Shown in pieces: positions 45,997 through 58,200 of a DNA stretch of 64,000 nucleotides. The translations under genes were made by a program, and so were the position numbers. Positions within the stretch are counted from its first letter, which is position 1. Each line of letters opens with the position of its first letter. Source of the stretch: Pseudomonas tohonis (GTDB taxonomy: Bacteria > Pseudomonadota > Gammaproteobacteria > Pseudomonadales > Pseudomonadaceae); assembly GCF_012767755.2 (NCBI RefSeq), contig NZ_AP023189.1:3536001-3600000 (forward strand), read 5' to 3'. The notes beneath the pieces are model-generated. The model was not told the DNA's origin and ran no database searches. It saw nothing but the letters and a program-made list of their open reading frames with translations.

Positions 45997-46024
45997 TTTT
46001 TATGGCGCCGGGAACTTCGCTCAA
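45997..46024 (-). promoter_or_regulatory. Possible sigma70 promoter for cdiBAI
   Basis: Minus strand TTGAGC (46024-46019), a 16-bp spacer, then TAAAAA (46002-45997), about 45 bp upstream of the cdiB ATG. Moderate match to consensus. Bases 46025-46158 show nothing else. Confidence 0.3.
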
Positions 46025-46158
46025 GCCCTTTCCCGACCAAATGCGAACCACTCGTCACTTCGGCCGGTCATGAAGGGCGGCAAATGATAGCCAACTACAA
46101 AATCGATGGAGGCCGAGCAGGGTCTACCCGCTCGCTGGGAAATTTCCGAATCGCAGGT

Positions 46159-46185
46159 AAAAAAAGAGCGGCAGTCGCCTGCCGC
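46159..46185 (-). terminator. Rho-independent terminator of pdtA
   Basis: GCGGCAG-GCGA-CTGCCGC stem followed by TCTTTTTTT on the minus strand, 45 bp past the pdtA stop. A second GC stem (46200-46217 region, GCCGCCCC/GGGGCGGC) lies just before it. Confidence 0.88.
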
Positions 46186-46298
46186 CCTCGGGAAAGGGGT
46201 GCCGCCCCGAGGGGCGGCTGGGGGTGGGGTCAGAGGGTCAGGTTGCGCTGTTCCTCCGGGGTCAGCTGGTTGCGTACCTGGTCGTCCAGCTGGCCGGC
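46159..46298 (-). repeat. 140-bp direct repeat, right copy (intact pdtA 3' end plus terminator)
   Basis: Right-hand partner of 34272-34411. Here the coding part (46230-46298) is the true 3' end of pdtA, so this is the original copy and the left one is the duplicate. Confidence 0.93.
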
Positions 46299-49200
46299 AC
46301 CGAGTACCTGCACGCTGCTGCCGGGGTCGTAGGTGGGGGTGCGGCCGGCGCCTTCGCCGGAGGGCGCCACGCGCTCGTTGCCGAAGCCCAGCACCTGGAC
46401 CGTGAAGATCGACGGCTGGCGCTGGCGCGAGGCGGCCTGCTGGTCGCGGGCCACGCCTTCGGCGGCGTCGCTGGCGGAGCTGGCCGCCGAGCTGGCCGAG
46501 GACAGCGCGCCGGTGTTCACCGCGGCCACCACCGGCACCCCGCTGGACTTGCCCTGCACCTGGATGTTGGCGGCGTTGACCACCTGCAGCGCGGCGATGT
46601 TGACGTTGCCGGAGACGCGGATGCCCGCCTCGCCCGCATCGATGGTGCCCAGGGGCGCCAGCAGGTCGATGTCGCCCGGCGGCACTTCGGCGATGGGCGC
46701 CAGGGTGGCGATGCCGGCACCGGTGCTGGGCACGGTGGGCGACAGGGTGACGTTGCCCCAGTTGTCGTAGACCCGGCGCGGTGGCGTGTACACCAGGGTG
46801 GTCTTGGAACCCCGCCCGGCGTTGATGTCGCCGGCTGCGGACCAGGCCAGGATGTCGCCGCCGAAGGTGGTCATGATGCGGCTCTGGCCCAGCAGCACGC
46901 TACCGTTGGCGAACAGCTGGATGTCGCCCGTGCCCTGGGTGATGACCCCGGCGGTGGACGGCGGGGCCTCGCCCTCGATGCCGAACACCTGTTGCCCGCC
47001 CGGGGTGAGCATCTGGATGCCGCCGCCGAAGTTGGTGTGCACCCCGGCGCCGCCGTACATCGTGATGTCGCCCTGGTAGAGGATCGCGTTGCCGGCCACG
47101 TCGTGGGTGGGGAACAGCGCGGCGATGGCGTTGCGGCCCCGCAGGTAGCTGCCGAAGCGCGGGCTGGCTTCATCGTTGTACTCGCGGCCGCCGGCGCGCA
47201 GCTCGGCGAAGTAGATCTCCCGGGCGAACACCCGTTGCTGCTCCGCCGGCAGCGCGGCGTAGTAGGCGCGCGCCTCCTCGCTCGTGCCGCTGAAGCCGAA
47301 CCGCTCGGCGAGCCAGGCCGCCAGTTCCACCTCGTAGGTCTTGGCCACGCCGCCACCCACCAGGCTGCCGCCGGCCTCGACGCGGTTGGCCGGGTCCAGG
47401 TAGCGCTGGGCGAAGGCCAGGTAGTCCGGGCCGCTGCCGACGCCGGCCTGCATGACGATGTCCGCCCCCGGCCGGTTGTCGCCCGGCACGATGGCGCCGA
47501 GGCTGGTCACCGCAGCCTTGTCCTCCATCAGGATGTTGCGCCCGGCGCTGATCTCCAGGGAGCCGGGGCCGGCGACGTTGAAGGTGCTGTAGAGGATGTC
47601 GCGGCCGGCCGAGACGATGGAGATGTCGGTGGGGTCGTCGTGGATGAAGAGGTTGCCGGTGCTGGTGGCCAGGCCTGCGAACTGCGACAGCAGCGTGCCG
47701 GTCAGCTGGCCGCTGTTGACGATATCGCGGCCGGCCATGATGCGCGCCGGGCGAGCCGCTTCGTACCAGGTCTCGCCCGCCCTCGGTGCACTGGCGAAGG
47801 TGATGATCTCACCGGTACGCAGCCCGATGATGTCGCCGTTGAGGGCGTAGAAACGGGCCGGCTCGTCGGCACCGCGGTAGGCGCTGCGGGTCCCCGTGCC
47901 ACCAAAGGCGAACAGGCTGCGCCCAAGGGCCCCGGCACCAGACAGGTCTCCCTGGTTGGCGCCTCTGGAGTCGAAGTAGTAGAACGCCGGGTTGAAGGGG
48001 GTGGCCAGGCTGGACACCGGCGCGTTGCTGGGCGTGATGGCATAACCCCCTGCATAGATCGAGTCGCCTGCCAGGAATTCCAGCTGCGCTCGGCTGCCGG
48101 GTGCCAGCAACAACGAATAGCGGGTGGTGTTCAGGCTGTTGTCCGTCCACAGCGCGGATGGGCCGTAGTAGAGGCTGCCGCCCGGTGCGACTGCGCGCAG
48201 GATCGACGGATAGACGAACCGGCCATCGGTGGCGGAGAAGTCCATGCGGTCCCGAACACTATCGCTGGAGCCCGCCGCAAGCTCACCGACCTGCGTCGAG
48301 GGGGTGAGGTTGCCGCCTGCGGAGAACAGGTCGATGGCCGTGTGGTCGGTCCACAGGCTGAACCAGGAGCGGCCAATGCTCTTGCCGCCATCGAGATCCA
48401 CCGGCTGCCAATTGCGGGCGTCGGTCCGCCCGGCATCGGCCGCCCCGCCAAGCACAAGGTCACCCCGGGCGCCCAGGCTGATGGTGGCGTCGCCCGGCAC
48501 TAGTACCAGGCCGCCGGTGGCGCTGGCCATGGTGGCCTTGAAGGGGTCGTAGGCACGGCTTTCACGAGGGTCCTGCAGCAACTGCAGCGGCCCATTGACC
48601 TGCTCGATGCCGCCGAAGGAGCCCGCACTGGCACGCACGGTGCCACGCAGGTTGGCCAGGCTGCCATTCAGGTCGTGGCGTTGTGCGACCGGGCGGCTCC
48701 GGTCGTCCAGCATCGCCCGCGCCGTCAAGGCCGGGTTGAGCCCGCCGCCCACCTTCAGATCGAGGTCGCCACCGCCGGTGAGCACCAGTTCACCGTCCAC
48801 CATGCGCCCGGTCGAGCCCACCGCCAGTACCAACCCCTGGCTGCGGGTGGCGATGGTGTTGTCCAGGGTGCCCCGGGCAGCCAGCATGCCGGCGTCACCG
48901 CCTACACGTACATAGAGGTTGCCGCCCCCCAGGGTTCCGAACCCCGTGAAACCGGTGAAGGCGACGTTGTCCTGGAAGGGCATGTAGGTGCCGAAGTTGA
49001 TCCACCAGGCCGTGGGCACTTCGCCATTGACACCGCCGCCCTGGCGCCACAGCCAGCTGCCGACGCTGGAGCTTTCAGGCTGGTCGAGTCCGCCACCGCC
49101 CATCAGCTTGGAACCGAGGATATCGCCGGTCAGGTCACCGCCGACGGAAAGCAGCAGGTTGCCGCCATGATCCGGGTACCAGGCGCGATAGAGGCTGCTG

Positions 49201-52200
49201 GCCCCACCATTGACCAGGGCCTCGTAGCTGCCGCCGTTATTGCCCAGCACCGTGGTATCGGGCATGCCACTGGAACGCAGGGCGAGACTCCGTGGCTGAT
49301 TGAAGGCGGCCGACTCCGCCAGGCTCAGCGCCGAGCTGCCGGCGGTGTAGATGCCGTACAGGGACTGCATGCCGAGGTCGCCCGCGCTGACGAGGTCGAG
49401 GTCACCGGTCCCGGTGCGCAGAACACTGAAGGCGCTGGTACCCGGCTTGTAGTCGTATGCGTACTGCGCTTCGCCGGACTGCGCGATGCACAGCCCTGGC
49501 CCCTGGGAACAGAACTCGTCCACGGTCCAGCCGTACTGGTCGGCCAGCTCGCTGGCCGGGCGGCCGGCAAAACTGAGGTCGCCCCACCATTGGGTCGACC
49601 CCTCTTCCGTGACCACCAGCGCGCTGTTCATGCACAAGCCTGCGCTCTGAGCGCAGAAATCCTCGACGGACATGCCGAGCTGCACGGCCAGTTCCGCTAC
49701 CGGACGCCCGGTGTAGGTGCCGTCACCCCAGTAATCCAGGGATGCCTGCTCGGTCAGTACCAACGGGTCGCCGGGCCCGCCCGGCACGGGTCCGCCACCC
49801 GGCAGCTGGACACGGCTGACCAGCATCCCGTAGTGGGTATCGGCCACCTTCAGGCTGCCACGCTCGGCGTAGGGATCGACCAGGCGGTTGTCGGCAGCGG
49901 CCAGGTCGGCCCCGGCCACAAGGCGCACCGACCAGGACTGCGAGCCCTCCGGCAGCATCTGTGCGGCGGCCCAGTTGCGCCCCTTGCCATCGCCACCGCG
50001 CAGGTTGATCTTCTCCACCCCCGCCGCCAGCTTCACATCGGTGCCCGCCGGGATCAGCGCACCCAGCGGCAACAGCACGGCGCCGAGCTGCGCCACGGTG
50101 CTGGGGTTGGACAGGCTGGTCGTACTGGCCGGACGGCTTGGCAGCGCCACGCCCTTGGGCCATATCAGCCCGGTCAGTGCGGTGTCGCCCAACAGCAGGG
50201 AGCCGCTGCCGAGAATCATGCCCGGCGCCAGGGCCAGGTCCGCACTCAGGCGCGTGCCGGCCGCGTAAGCCACGGTGCGATCCGGGTTGAGGATGTCGCC
50301 CGCCAGTACCGTGCCAGCCGGAAGGGAGATACCGGTCGCCAGTTCACCCGCTACGGGCAGACGGGTGCCGGCGGCCAGGGTGATCGCTTGCAGCGGCAGA
50401 TCGAAATTGAGCACCACCCCGGAGAGGTAGGTGGTGCCGTCCTGCAGTTCGATGCCCGTGCGCGGCACCACCACATCACCATTGAAGGGCTGCTTGCCGG
50501 GCGTCAGGACCCAGCCGTCGTTGTCCGGGGTGTCCGGCGGCGGCATGAAGCCGTCGTTGAGACTGCCATAGACACTCAGGTCGCCGCCGGCGCGGATCAC
50601 CAGGTTGCCCACCTCGCCCGAGCCGTAGACGCCATTCAGCTTCTGGGTATGGGGATTGAGGCTTGCGTAGCGATGGCCGGAAAGGTCCAGGTCACCCTGC
50701 ACCACCAGGTCGCCATCAGCGGTCTTGCTGACGATCTCGACGCCCGGGCGCAGGTGGAAGGCGTCGGCATAGGCGCCGTTGTTGAGGCCGGCCAGCTTGC
50801 CGTTGACCAGCGCGCCATTGGCCAGGGCGTTGTCGATGAAGGCCAGGCTGTCGGTGTGTTTCTGGTCCAGGTAGTTCTGGTCGATCTCCTGGTAGGTGTG
50901 CCCGTTGACGGGGTCGGTGACCTCGCGGGCATCGTCGTAGCGCTGCACGCCGTTCACCGCGATCAGCCTGGCGCCCTGGATGTCCAGGCTGCCGCTGGCG
51001 TCGATGGCGATATCACCGGCGGTGGCGCCGCCCAGGCGCGGGGCGTTCAGTTCCAGGGTGCCGCGGGCCTTGCCGTCATGGCCACTGGTAGCAGCGGTGC
51101 CGTGGCGCAGGTCAATACGTGCGCCCTCGGCCAGGGTCAGCAGGCCGTCGCCGGAGCCCAGTTCCACCACGGCGCGGTTGGGCGAGTCGATGATCTTGCC
51201 GTAGCTGTCCACCCGCAGGCGGGTGCCGTGGGCGTCCAGCAGCGCATTGCCGCCAATGGTCAGGCCCTGCTTGCCGGCCAGGCGGATGGAACCCACCCGC
51301 TCGCCGCTGGCGTCCACGGTGCCGTTGACGGTGAGCGTGCCACCGTCCACCGAGACGTTGATCGCCCCGGCCTTGAGGCCGTCGCCGATCACCAGGTCGC
51401 CCTGCTTGAGCTGGAAGCTGCGGGCTCCGAACACCTGGCCCTGGTTGAGCCGCTGGTTGAGGGCGGCGAAGTCGTCGCTGAGGCTGCCACTGCCCAGGTG
51501 CTGGGCGCGGATATCCACGCTGCCGGCCTTGAACGGCACCAGGGTGCCGCCGGCGTCGTAGTAACCGCTGCTGCCACCGAGGATGCTGCCGCGCAGGTCG
51601 ACGCTGCCGGCACCCGCTGCCAGGGCGGTGGCCTTGAGGCTGCCGGCCTGGTTGTTCGTGGCCGAGAGGTCGATCACCGAGCCGGCCGCCTGGCGGATGT
51701 CGCCGTTGCGGCTTTCCAGGATCAGGTCGCCGCCCCAGCTGTACTTGTTCACGTCGTTGAAGGTGACCTTGCGCCCGGCGAGGTCGATGCGCGCGGCATC
51801 GGTGAGGCTCAGTTGCGCCTCGGCCTTGAGGCTCAGCTTGCCGCTGGGCAGCACCACGGCCCCCTCCAGCAGCAGGTTGCGGCCGCTGAAGGACAACTCG
51901 GCGCCCAGCGCATCGCCCCCGATGCTGGGCAGCACGCTGCCCGTGGGCGCGCTGACGCGGATATCGCCACCCGCGGTGATGCGGTTGACTGAGCCGGCGC
52001 CGCCGGTCATCACCGGGGTGCTGATGGTCAGGTTGCCGCCGCTGTACTGGAAGCCCTTGCCGCTGACATAGCCGTCCTGGCGCTGGTACACCGACAGGCC
52101 GCCCTTGTGGTTGGCGGTGATGCGGTCGCTGGCGTTGAGGTTGACGTTGGCGAAGCCCACGGCCAGGCGATCGCGAATCGTCGCGGCGGTGGGTTGCGCG

Positions 52201-55200
52201 TCCGGCTGGTAGCCGAACTCGATGCGCTCGGCGTCGATCACCAGGTTGCCCGCGCCGGTGCCGGCACCACCGGCGATGATGGAACCGGCCTCGTTGTGGG
52301 CGCCGTTCCAGATCAGGTTGGAGGTGTGGATGCGCGCGGTCTCGCCCGCCTCGCCCTTGCCGTAGAGGGCCGGGGTGGTCAGCACCAGTTCCTTGAGGCG
52401 CGATTTGCCGTCGGCCGCGTAGGTATCCAGGCTGGCGTTGCCGAAGAAGTTGAGCGAGTCGCGAGCGCCCAGCACCAGGGTCTCCAGGGCCGGCGCGCCG
52501 GTGCTGGTGTCACCGCGCAGCAGGCGGTCGAGCACCTGCTGGTTGAGGGTCAGGCCGCTGGGCAGCAGGTTGCGGGCGGCGAGGTCGGCCAGCGCCTCGG
52601 CACTGCCGACGTTGATGCCGCCCACTGCCAGGGTCAGGTTGCGGGTGCCGTAGTTGACCGCCTCGCCCAGTTCGAAGGCATTGTCGGTGGCCGTGGCGAT
52701 GGTGCCCTCGGAATAGAGCCCGGTGGTGCCGCTGCAGATGCCGTCGCAGACGCCGATGCGGATGCTGCCCGGGGCCTTCTGCGGCTCCTGCGGGTTGGCG
52801 GCGTCGGGCGCCAGCATGTTCAGGTAACCGTTGGAGACGGCCAGCACGCTGTTGCGCCCCGGTTTGTAGATGTAGCCATCGCGGGAGTCACGGGGCGCCG
52901 CGCCCTGGCCCAGGGTGCTGATGCTGGCGCCCTGCTCCACCGTGATGCCGCCGGTGGGCCCGGAGGTGACCAGGAAGACTTCCGGGGCCTTGAGGGTCGC
53001 ACCGCTGCGCAGTACCAGGTTGGTGGTGCGGGCCACGCTACCGCCCGTGCTGCTGGCTCCGTCGTCGAACTGGATGAAGTTGCCGCCCTGGCCGTAGAAG
53101 GAGCGCGCATAGGCGCCGATGTTGAGGCTGCCGGCACCGATGGCGTTGAGGGATTCATCGGTCAGGGTCACGCCGTTGAAGCCGGCGGTGGCGCCCTGCC
53201 CGGCCCTGACGATCTCCAGGTTGCCCGTGGAGGTCTGGGTGACGCTGGAGGTGCTGCCGCGCCCGCCCTCCCCGCGCGCCTTGAGCAGTTCGCCGGCGAA
53301 GCTGAAGCTGGGCCGGTCGGTGGTGTTGTTCGCAAAACTCAGGTTGAAGGCCTTGGCGTCCCTGGGCATCAACGCGGCGGGGATGCCCAGGCGCGCCGCG
53401 TCGGCCTGGAGGAACTGGCTGAAGCGGGTCTCGTTGTACTGGGAGTAGCGGCGCAGCACGTCGGCCGGGGTGAGGATCACCCGGCTGGCCAGGCTGTCCC
53501 GCGCGCCGCTGGCCAGGCCGAGGGTACCGGCGGTGGACCAGGAGCCATTGCGCATGGCCTGGGTGGCGATGACGCCGCCCTGCCCGGCCAGGCCGTTGAC
53601 CTCCACGCGGAAGGCCCCCGGCAGCAACGCATAGGTGGATGGCAGCAGCGTATAGGTGCCCGCCGGCAGGCCCGGCACGCCGGCGGCGATGGTGATCTGC
53701 TGGCCCACCCTGGGGTCGACCGCGCCGCCCTCGCCGCCCTGGGGCGCATAGCCCGCCTGCACGCCGGGGACGATGGCGTAGACCGGGTTGCTGCCAAGGG
53801 CCGGCAGCAGGAAGCCCTCGGCGCCGTACTGCATCAGCGGGTTGAAGCGCGCATCGGTGGAGCCACCGCGCCCGGAGACGAAGCCCGCACCGACCAGCTC
53901 GCCACCGCCGGATACATCCACCACCGCGCCCTGGGCGACATCGATCACCTGCCCCACCAGGTCGACCTTGCCCGGCATCAGGCTCTGCCCTTCCTTGAGC
54001 AGGTCGTTGGACAGCGACACGCCGTCGTAGAGCCAGGTCTTGCCGTCCACCGTGCCGCCGTAGGGGATCACCAGGCCGGCACCGCTGACCGAGGTGAGGC
54101 TGCCGGGCAGCAGGTTGACGATGCTGGCGGGGCGGGTGGCGTCGCCCTGGTAGCCGAGTATCAGATCGCCCAGCGGCGCACGCAGGATGCCGCCCTGGTT
54201 GATGACGTCCGCCTGCAGGCTGAGCGAGCCGAAGGCCGAGTAGGGAACGGACGGCAGGCCGCTACCGCTGCGGGCGATGTCGATCCTCGACGCACTCACC
54301 TGCCCTTTGACACCGGTACCCGGATAGATCTGGGCGGCGCTCATGGCCAGGTTGCCGGGCACTTGCAGGCGCATGGCGCGGGCATCCTCCGTGCTCAGCA
54401 GCCGCAGGTCCCCCTGGCTGCTCAGGTGCACATCGGAGAAGGCCCGACGGTCCACCACCTGCGCGCCCCCCTGCAGCATCAGGATGTTGCCCCGGGCGCC
54501 CAGCCTGACGGCATCGCGCACATCCAGCAGGCCTCGGGCCGACAGGTTCAACCGACCCGTGGCAGCGCGCTGTGAGCTGCCGACGCGGATGGCGGTGTCC
54601 GTACTTGCGCTGTCTGCAGGCGCCCCCAATGCCCCGGCCAGGCGCAGGTAGCCGCCCCGCAAATCAACGATGGATCCTGCAGCGGCGGTCTCGGCCAGGG
54701 CGTAGGTACCGGCATAGAGGTTGAGCGCATTGGCCATGTCCAGGTTCAGGCTGCCGTCGAAGCTGAGCAAACCGGTGCTGAGCAGGGAAAGGTTGTCGAA
54801 GCCCCCGCCCACCACCTGATCCACGCCCAGCCGACCGTGTCCGTATTGCAGCCAGGCGGCGCCCTGGCCCGGCTCACCGCCGCTCGGCAGCGATTCGCCC
54901 TGGTGTTGCGCCAGGACCAGCTCCCGCGCCTGGCGTACCGCATCGGTCGCCCTGGGGTCGTTTATCCGATAGGACGGGGCACCGAGTGCAACGGAGAGGC
55001 TGCCCCCCGATGCCCCTGCGCCACCGGCCTCGGCCTTGAACTGGCCGTCCAGATAAAGCCCGCTGGTGGACGCGAAGGCGATGCTGCCGCCATGGCTGGC
55101 CACGGGGGTGGCGCCCTGCCCCGGGATGTCCAGCACGGCCTGGGCACCGGATGCGTCCAGGCGCGCGCCCTGGCGTACCACCACGAAGGCGTCGGTGGCG

Positions 55201-58200
55201 GTGAGGCCGCCCGTGGCGTGATCGATCTCACCGCCGATGACGATGCTGCCGCCGTTGCGCACCGTGCCATAGCGATTGCCACGGCTGTCCACGGCCGTGA
55301 CGGCGCGTGCGGCGGCATCCAGCAAGGCATTGTCGCCGATCCAGATGGACTGGTAGGTCTCCAGCGGTTTTTGCAGCTCGGTATCCGGGGCCGAAACGAT
55401 GATCGAGTTGACCTTGATCCGTCCGCCCCAGGCGTTCAGGGTCCCGTCCACCGTCACCTGGCCGATGCCGGCCAGGCCGATGGATTGGCCGGGGTCGACG
55501 TTGAGTATCGCCCCCTTGCCCACCAGCAGAGGGGTGGTGGCGATATCACCCGCCGCCGTGATGCCGCTGCCGGCGCGCAGCGACAGGCTGGCGCCCTGGC
55601 GCTGGGTCAGCACGCCCTTGGCGGCATCGTCCAGATAGACCGGGGGCGTCCAGGTTTCCAGGGCGTCACGGGGCGCGCCGCCCGTGGCCAGGTTGGTCGC
55701 CCCTTCGCCCTGCCGGTACACCGGCATGCTCACATCCACCCGGGTGCCCTCGGCCACCTCAAGGCCACGGTTGCCCGCCACCTCGTAGGCGGAGAAGCCC
55801 TTGGCGAAGAAGTCGCCACGCAGCAGCAGGGTGCCGGCATCGGCCGAGGTGGCGCTGTCGCTGATCAGCACCTTGCCGGCCTGCAACGCCAGGGTGCCAC
55901 CGCCCTTGACGCCCTGGCCGCGCAGCTCGCCGCCCAGGCCCAGCACACCTGCGCCACTGTCGGTGTTGGCGTTGGCCGCCAGGGTCAGGTTGCCACCCTT
56001 GCCGCCTTGCAGCTTGCCGCTGGCCAGCAACGCGGCGCCGGAGGAGACGTCCACCAGGCTGCCGCTACCCAGCAGGGTGCTGCCGCTGCTGCGCAGGGAG
56101 ACGCTGCCGCCATCGAGGTAGGCCAGCGCACGGCTGTCGTTCGGGTCCAGCAGCAGGTTGCTCCACAGGCCGCTGGTATCGAGCCTGGCTCCACTGGCGA
56201 GGATGACGGACGCCGCTCCGCCCAGCGTGGTATCGGCCTTGCCGTTGGCGGTGATCTGGTTGAGCACGTTGCCCAGCCGGATGCTGCCGCCATGGGCGGT
56301 GATGTCGGCGTTCACCTGCACCTTCGGGCCGAACAGGGTGACGTTGCCCGCCGGGGCCACCTGCAGGTCGCCATCGACGCGAATGCCCTCGCTGGCGGCC
56401 ACCTTGATCGCCCCCAGGTTGAAGCCGTTGAGCTGGGCACTGTCAAGGTAGAGGGTGCCCTGGCGGCCGGCCGGCAGGGCCGAACCCAGGTCCAGCCCAT
56501 CGGCGATGCGGGTGCCGCCCTCGCCGAGGATCACGTTCTTCAGGGTGTTGGCATCGGCGCCCAGGGCGTATTCCAGGGTGCCGCTGCTCTTCACGTACCA
56601 GGGGGTGTAGCTGCCCACCACCAGTTGGGCACCACGGGCCACGGCCTTCTGCGACTGGCTGTAGCCGTCGAGCCCGGCCTGGGCGCCACGGGTCTGGCGC
56701 TCGCCCTGGTAGGTGTCGCTGGCCAGGGTGCCTTCCAGCACGGCGTTGCGGGTGCCGATCACCAGGGTGCCGGCGTCGCGGCCCACGGTGTAGCCGCCTT
56801 CCTTGCGCTCGTTCGGGGCGATCAGCGGGGTGTAGTAGTAGTCGGTCTGGCCCCAGCGCTGGCTGTGGTCCTCGTAGCCCTTGTAGAGGCCGGTGTAGAG
56901 GATGTCCCCCGGCGCGCTGGAGAGCTCGTAGAGGCGCCCGTCGGCGCCCTTGAGCCAGGTCTGCCTGATAGTGCCGGCCTGCACGTCCAGGGTGCCGCCG
57001 GAGAGGTTGATCTGCGAGCCGGCCTGGGTCACCACCTCGTTGCCGGTGAAACTGACGGTGCCGCCCTGGGCCATCCACTCCGCCACGCTGTGGCCCTGGG
57101 TGCCCAGGTAGCCGCTGACCTCCAGCAGGCCGCCGGCGGTGTACCAGCGGTCCGTGGCATAGCCGTTGGTGCCGGCGGGCACGAACACCAGGTCGCGCAC
57201 ATCGACCCAGACGTCGTTGTTGTTCAGGCCGCCGCCATCGCGGTTGACCGAGGAGTCGCGCTGTTCGTTGCCCTGCAGGTTGACCTTGACGCTGTTGGAC
57301 TCCATCGCGACCTTGACCCCGGTGGCGCCGGAGACGTCGATCACCGCGCCATCGCGCACCAGGCTGCGCTGGCCGGCGTTGACCGCCACCTGGCCACCGG
57401 TGGCCAGGGTGATGGAGCCCTTCTGGAAGTCCACGGTGCCGCTGCTGTCGATCTGCACCAGGGACAGGTCGCGGCGGTAGGCGTCGCCGGGAATCACCTT
57501 GCCGTCCTGGGTCACCGCCGGGGCGATCAGCGCATCGCGCTGGCTGTCCAGGGCCGTGGCGCTGGCGTCCAGCAGGATGGCGGTGGTGCTGCCCTCGCCC
57601 AGGGTCACGCTGCCGTTGGCGCCGGTTGCGGTGAGGTGCACCGTGCCACGGGCATCGGCCGAGGTGCTGGCCAGGGCCGCGCCGTTCTGGCGCACCTGGT
57701 TGCCCGCCAGGGTCACGTCGCCGCTGGCGGCGAGGATCACCCCGCTGTTGGTCACGGTGCCCGTGCCGCCGATGGTCACCTCGTTGCCACGGGTGGTGGA
57801 GGTCGGGCTGCCGTCGGTGCCATAGCCCTTGCGGATGGTGAAGCTGTCGCCCGCCGCCAGCAGCGCCTGGCCCTTGGGCGTGGCGATGGTGCCGGCATTG
57901 TCCACCTCCTTGCCCAGCAGCAGCACGTAGCCGCCGCCGGCCGTGGAGGTGGCCGGCGCGGCGGTGTTGAGCTGCGCGCCCTGCTCAACGCGGATGGTGC
58001 CCTGGGCGTTGGTGAAGGCCGGGTTGCTGCCGCTGTAGAGGCCGCCGGTCTTGAACTGCTCGTCGCTGAAGTCGGTGGCCGCGGCCACCAGGTTGCGCAC
58101 GTTGACCTGGCTGCTGCCGCTGAACACCACGCCGTTGCCGTTGAGGATCATCACCGTGCCGTCGCCCTTGATCTGGCCCTGGATCTGGCTCGGCGCCGTG

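Noticed and set aside
41780..46087. 1435-codon plus-strand frame opposite cdiA and cdiB
   Set aside because: Shadow frame with no ribosome site or domain, covering two well-supported minus-strand genes.
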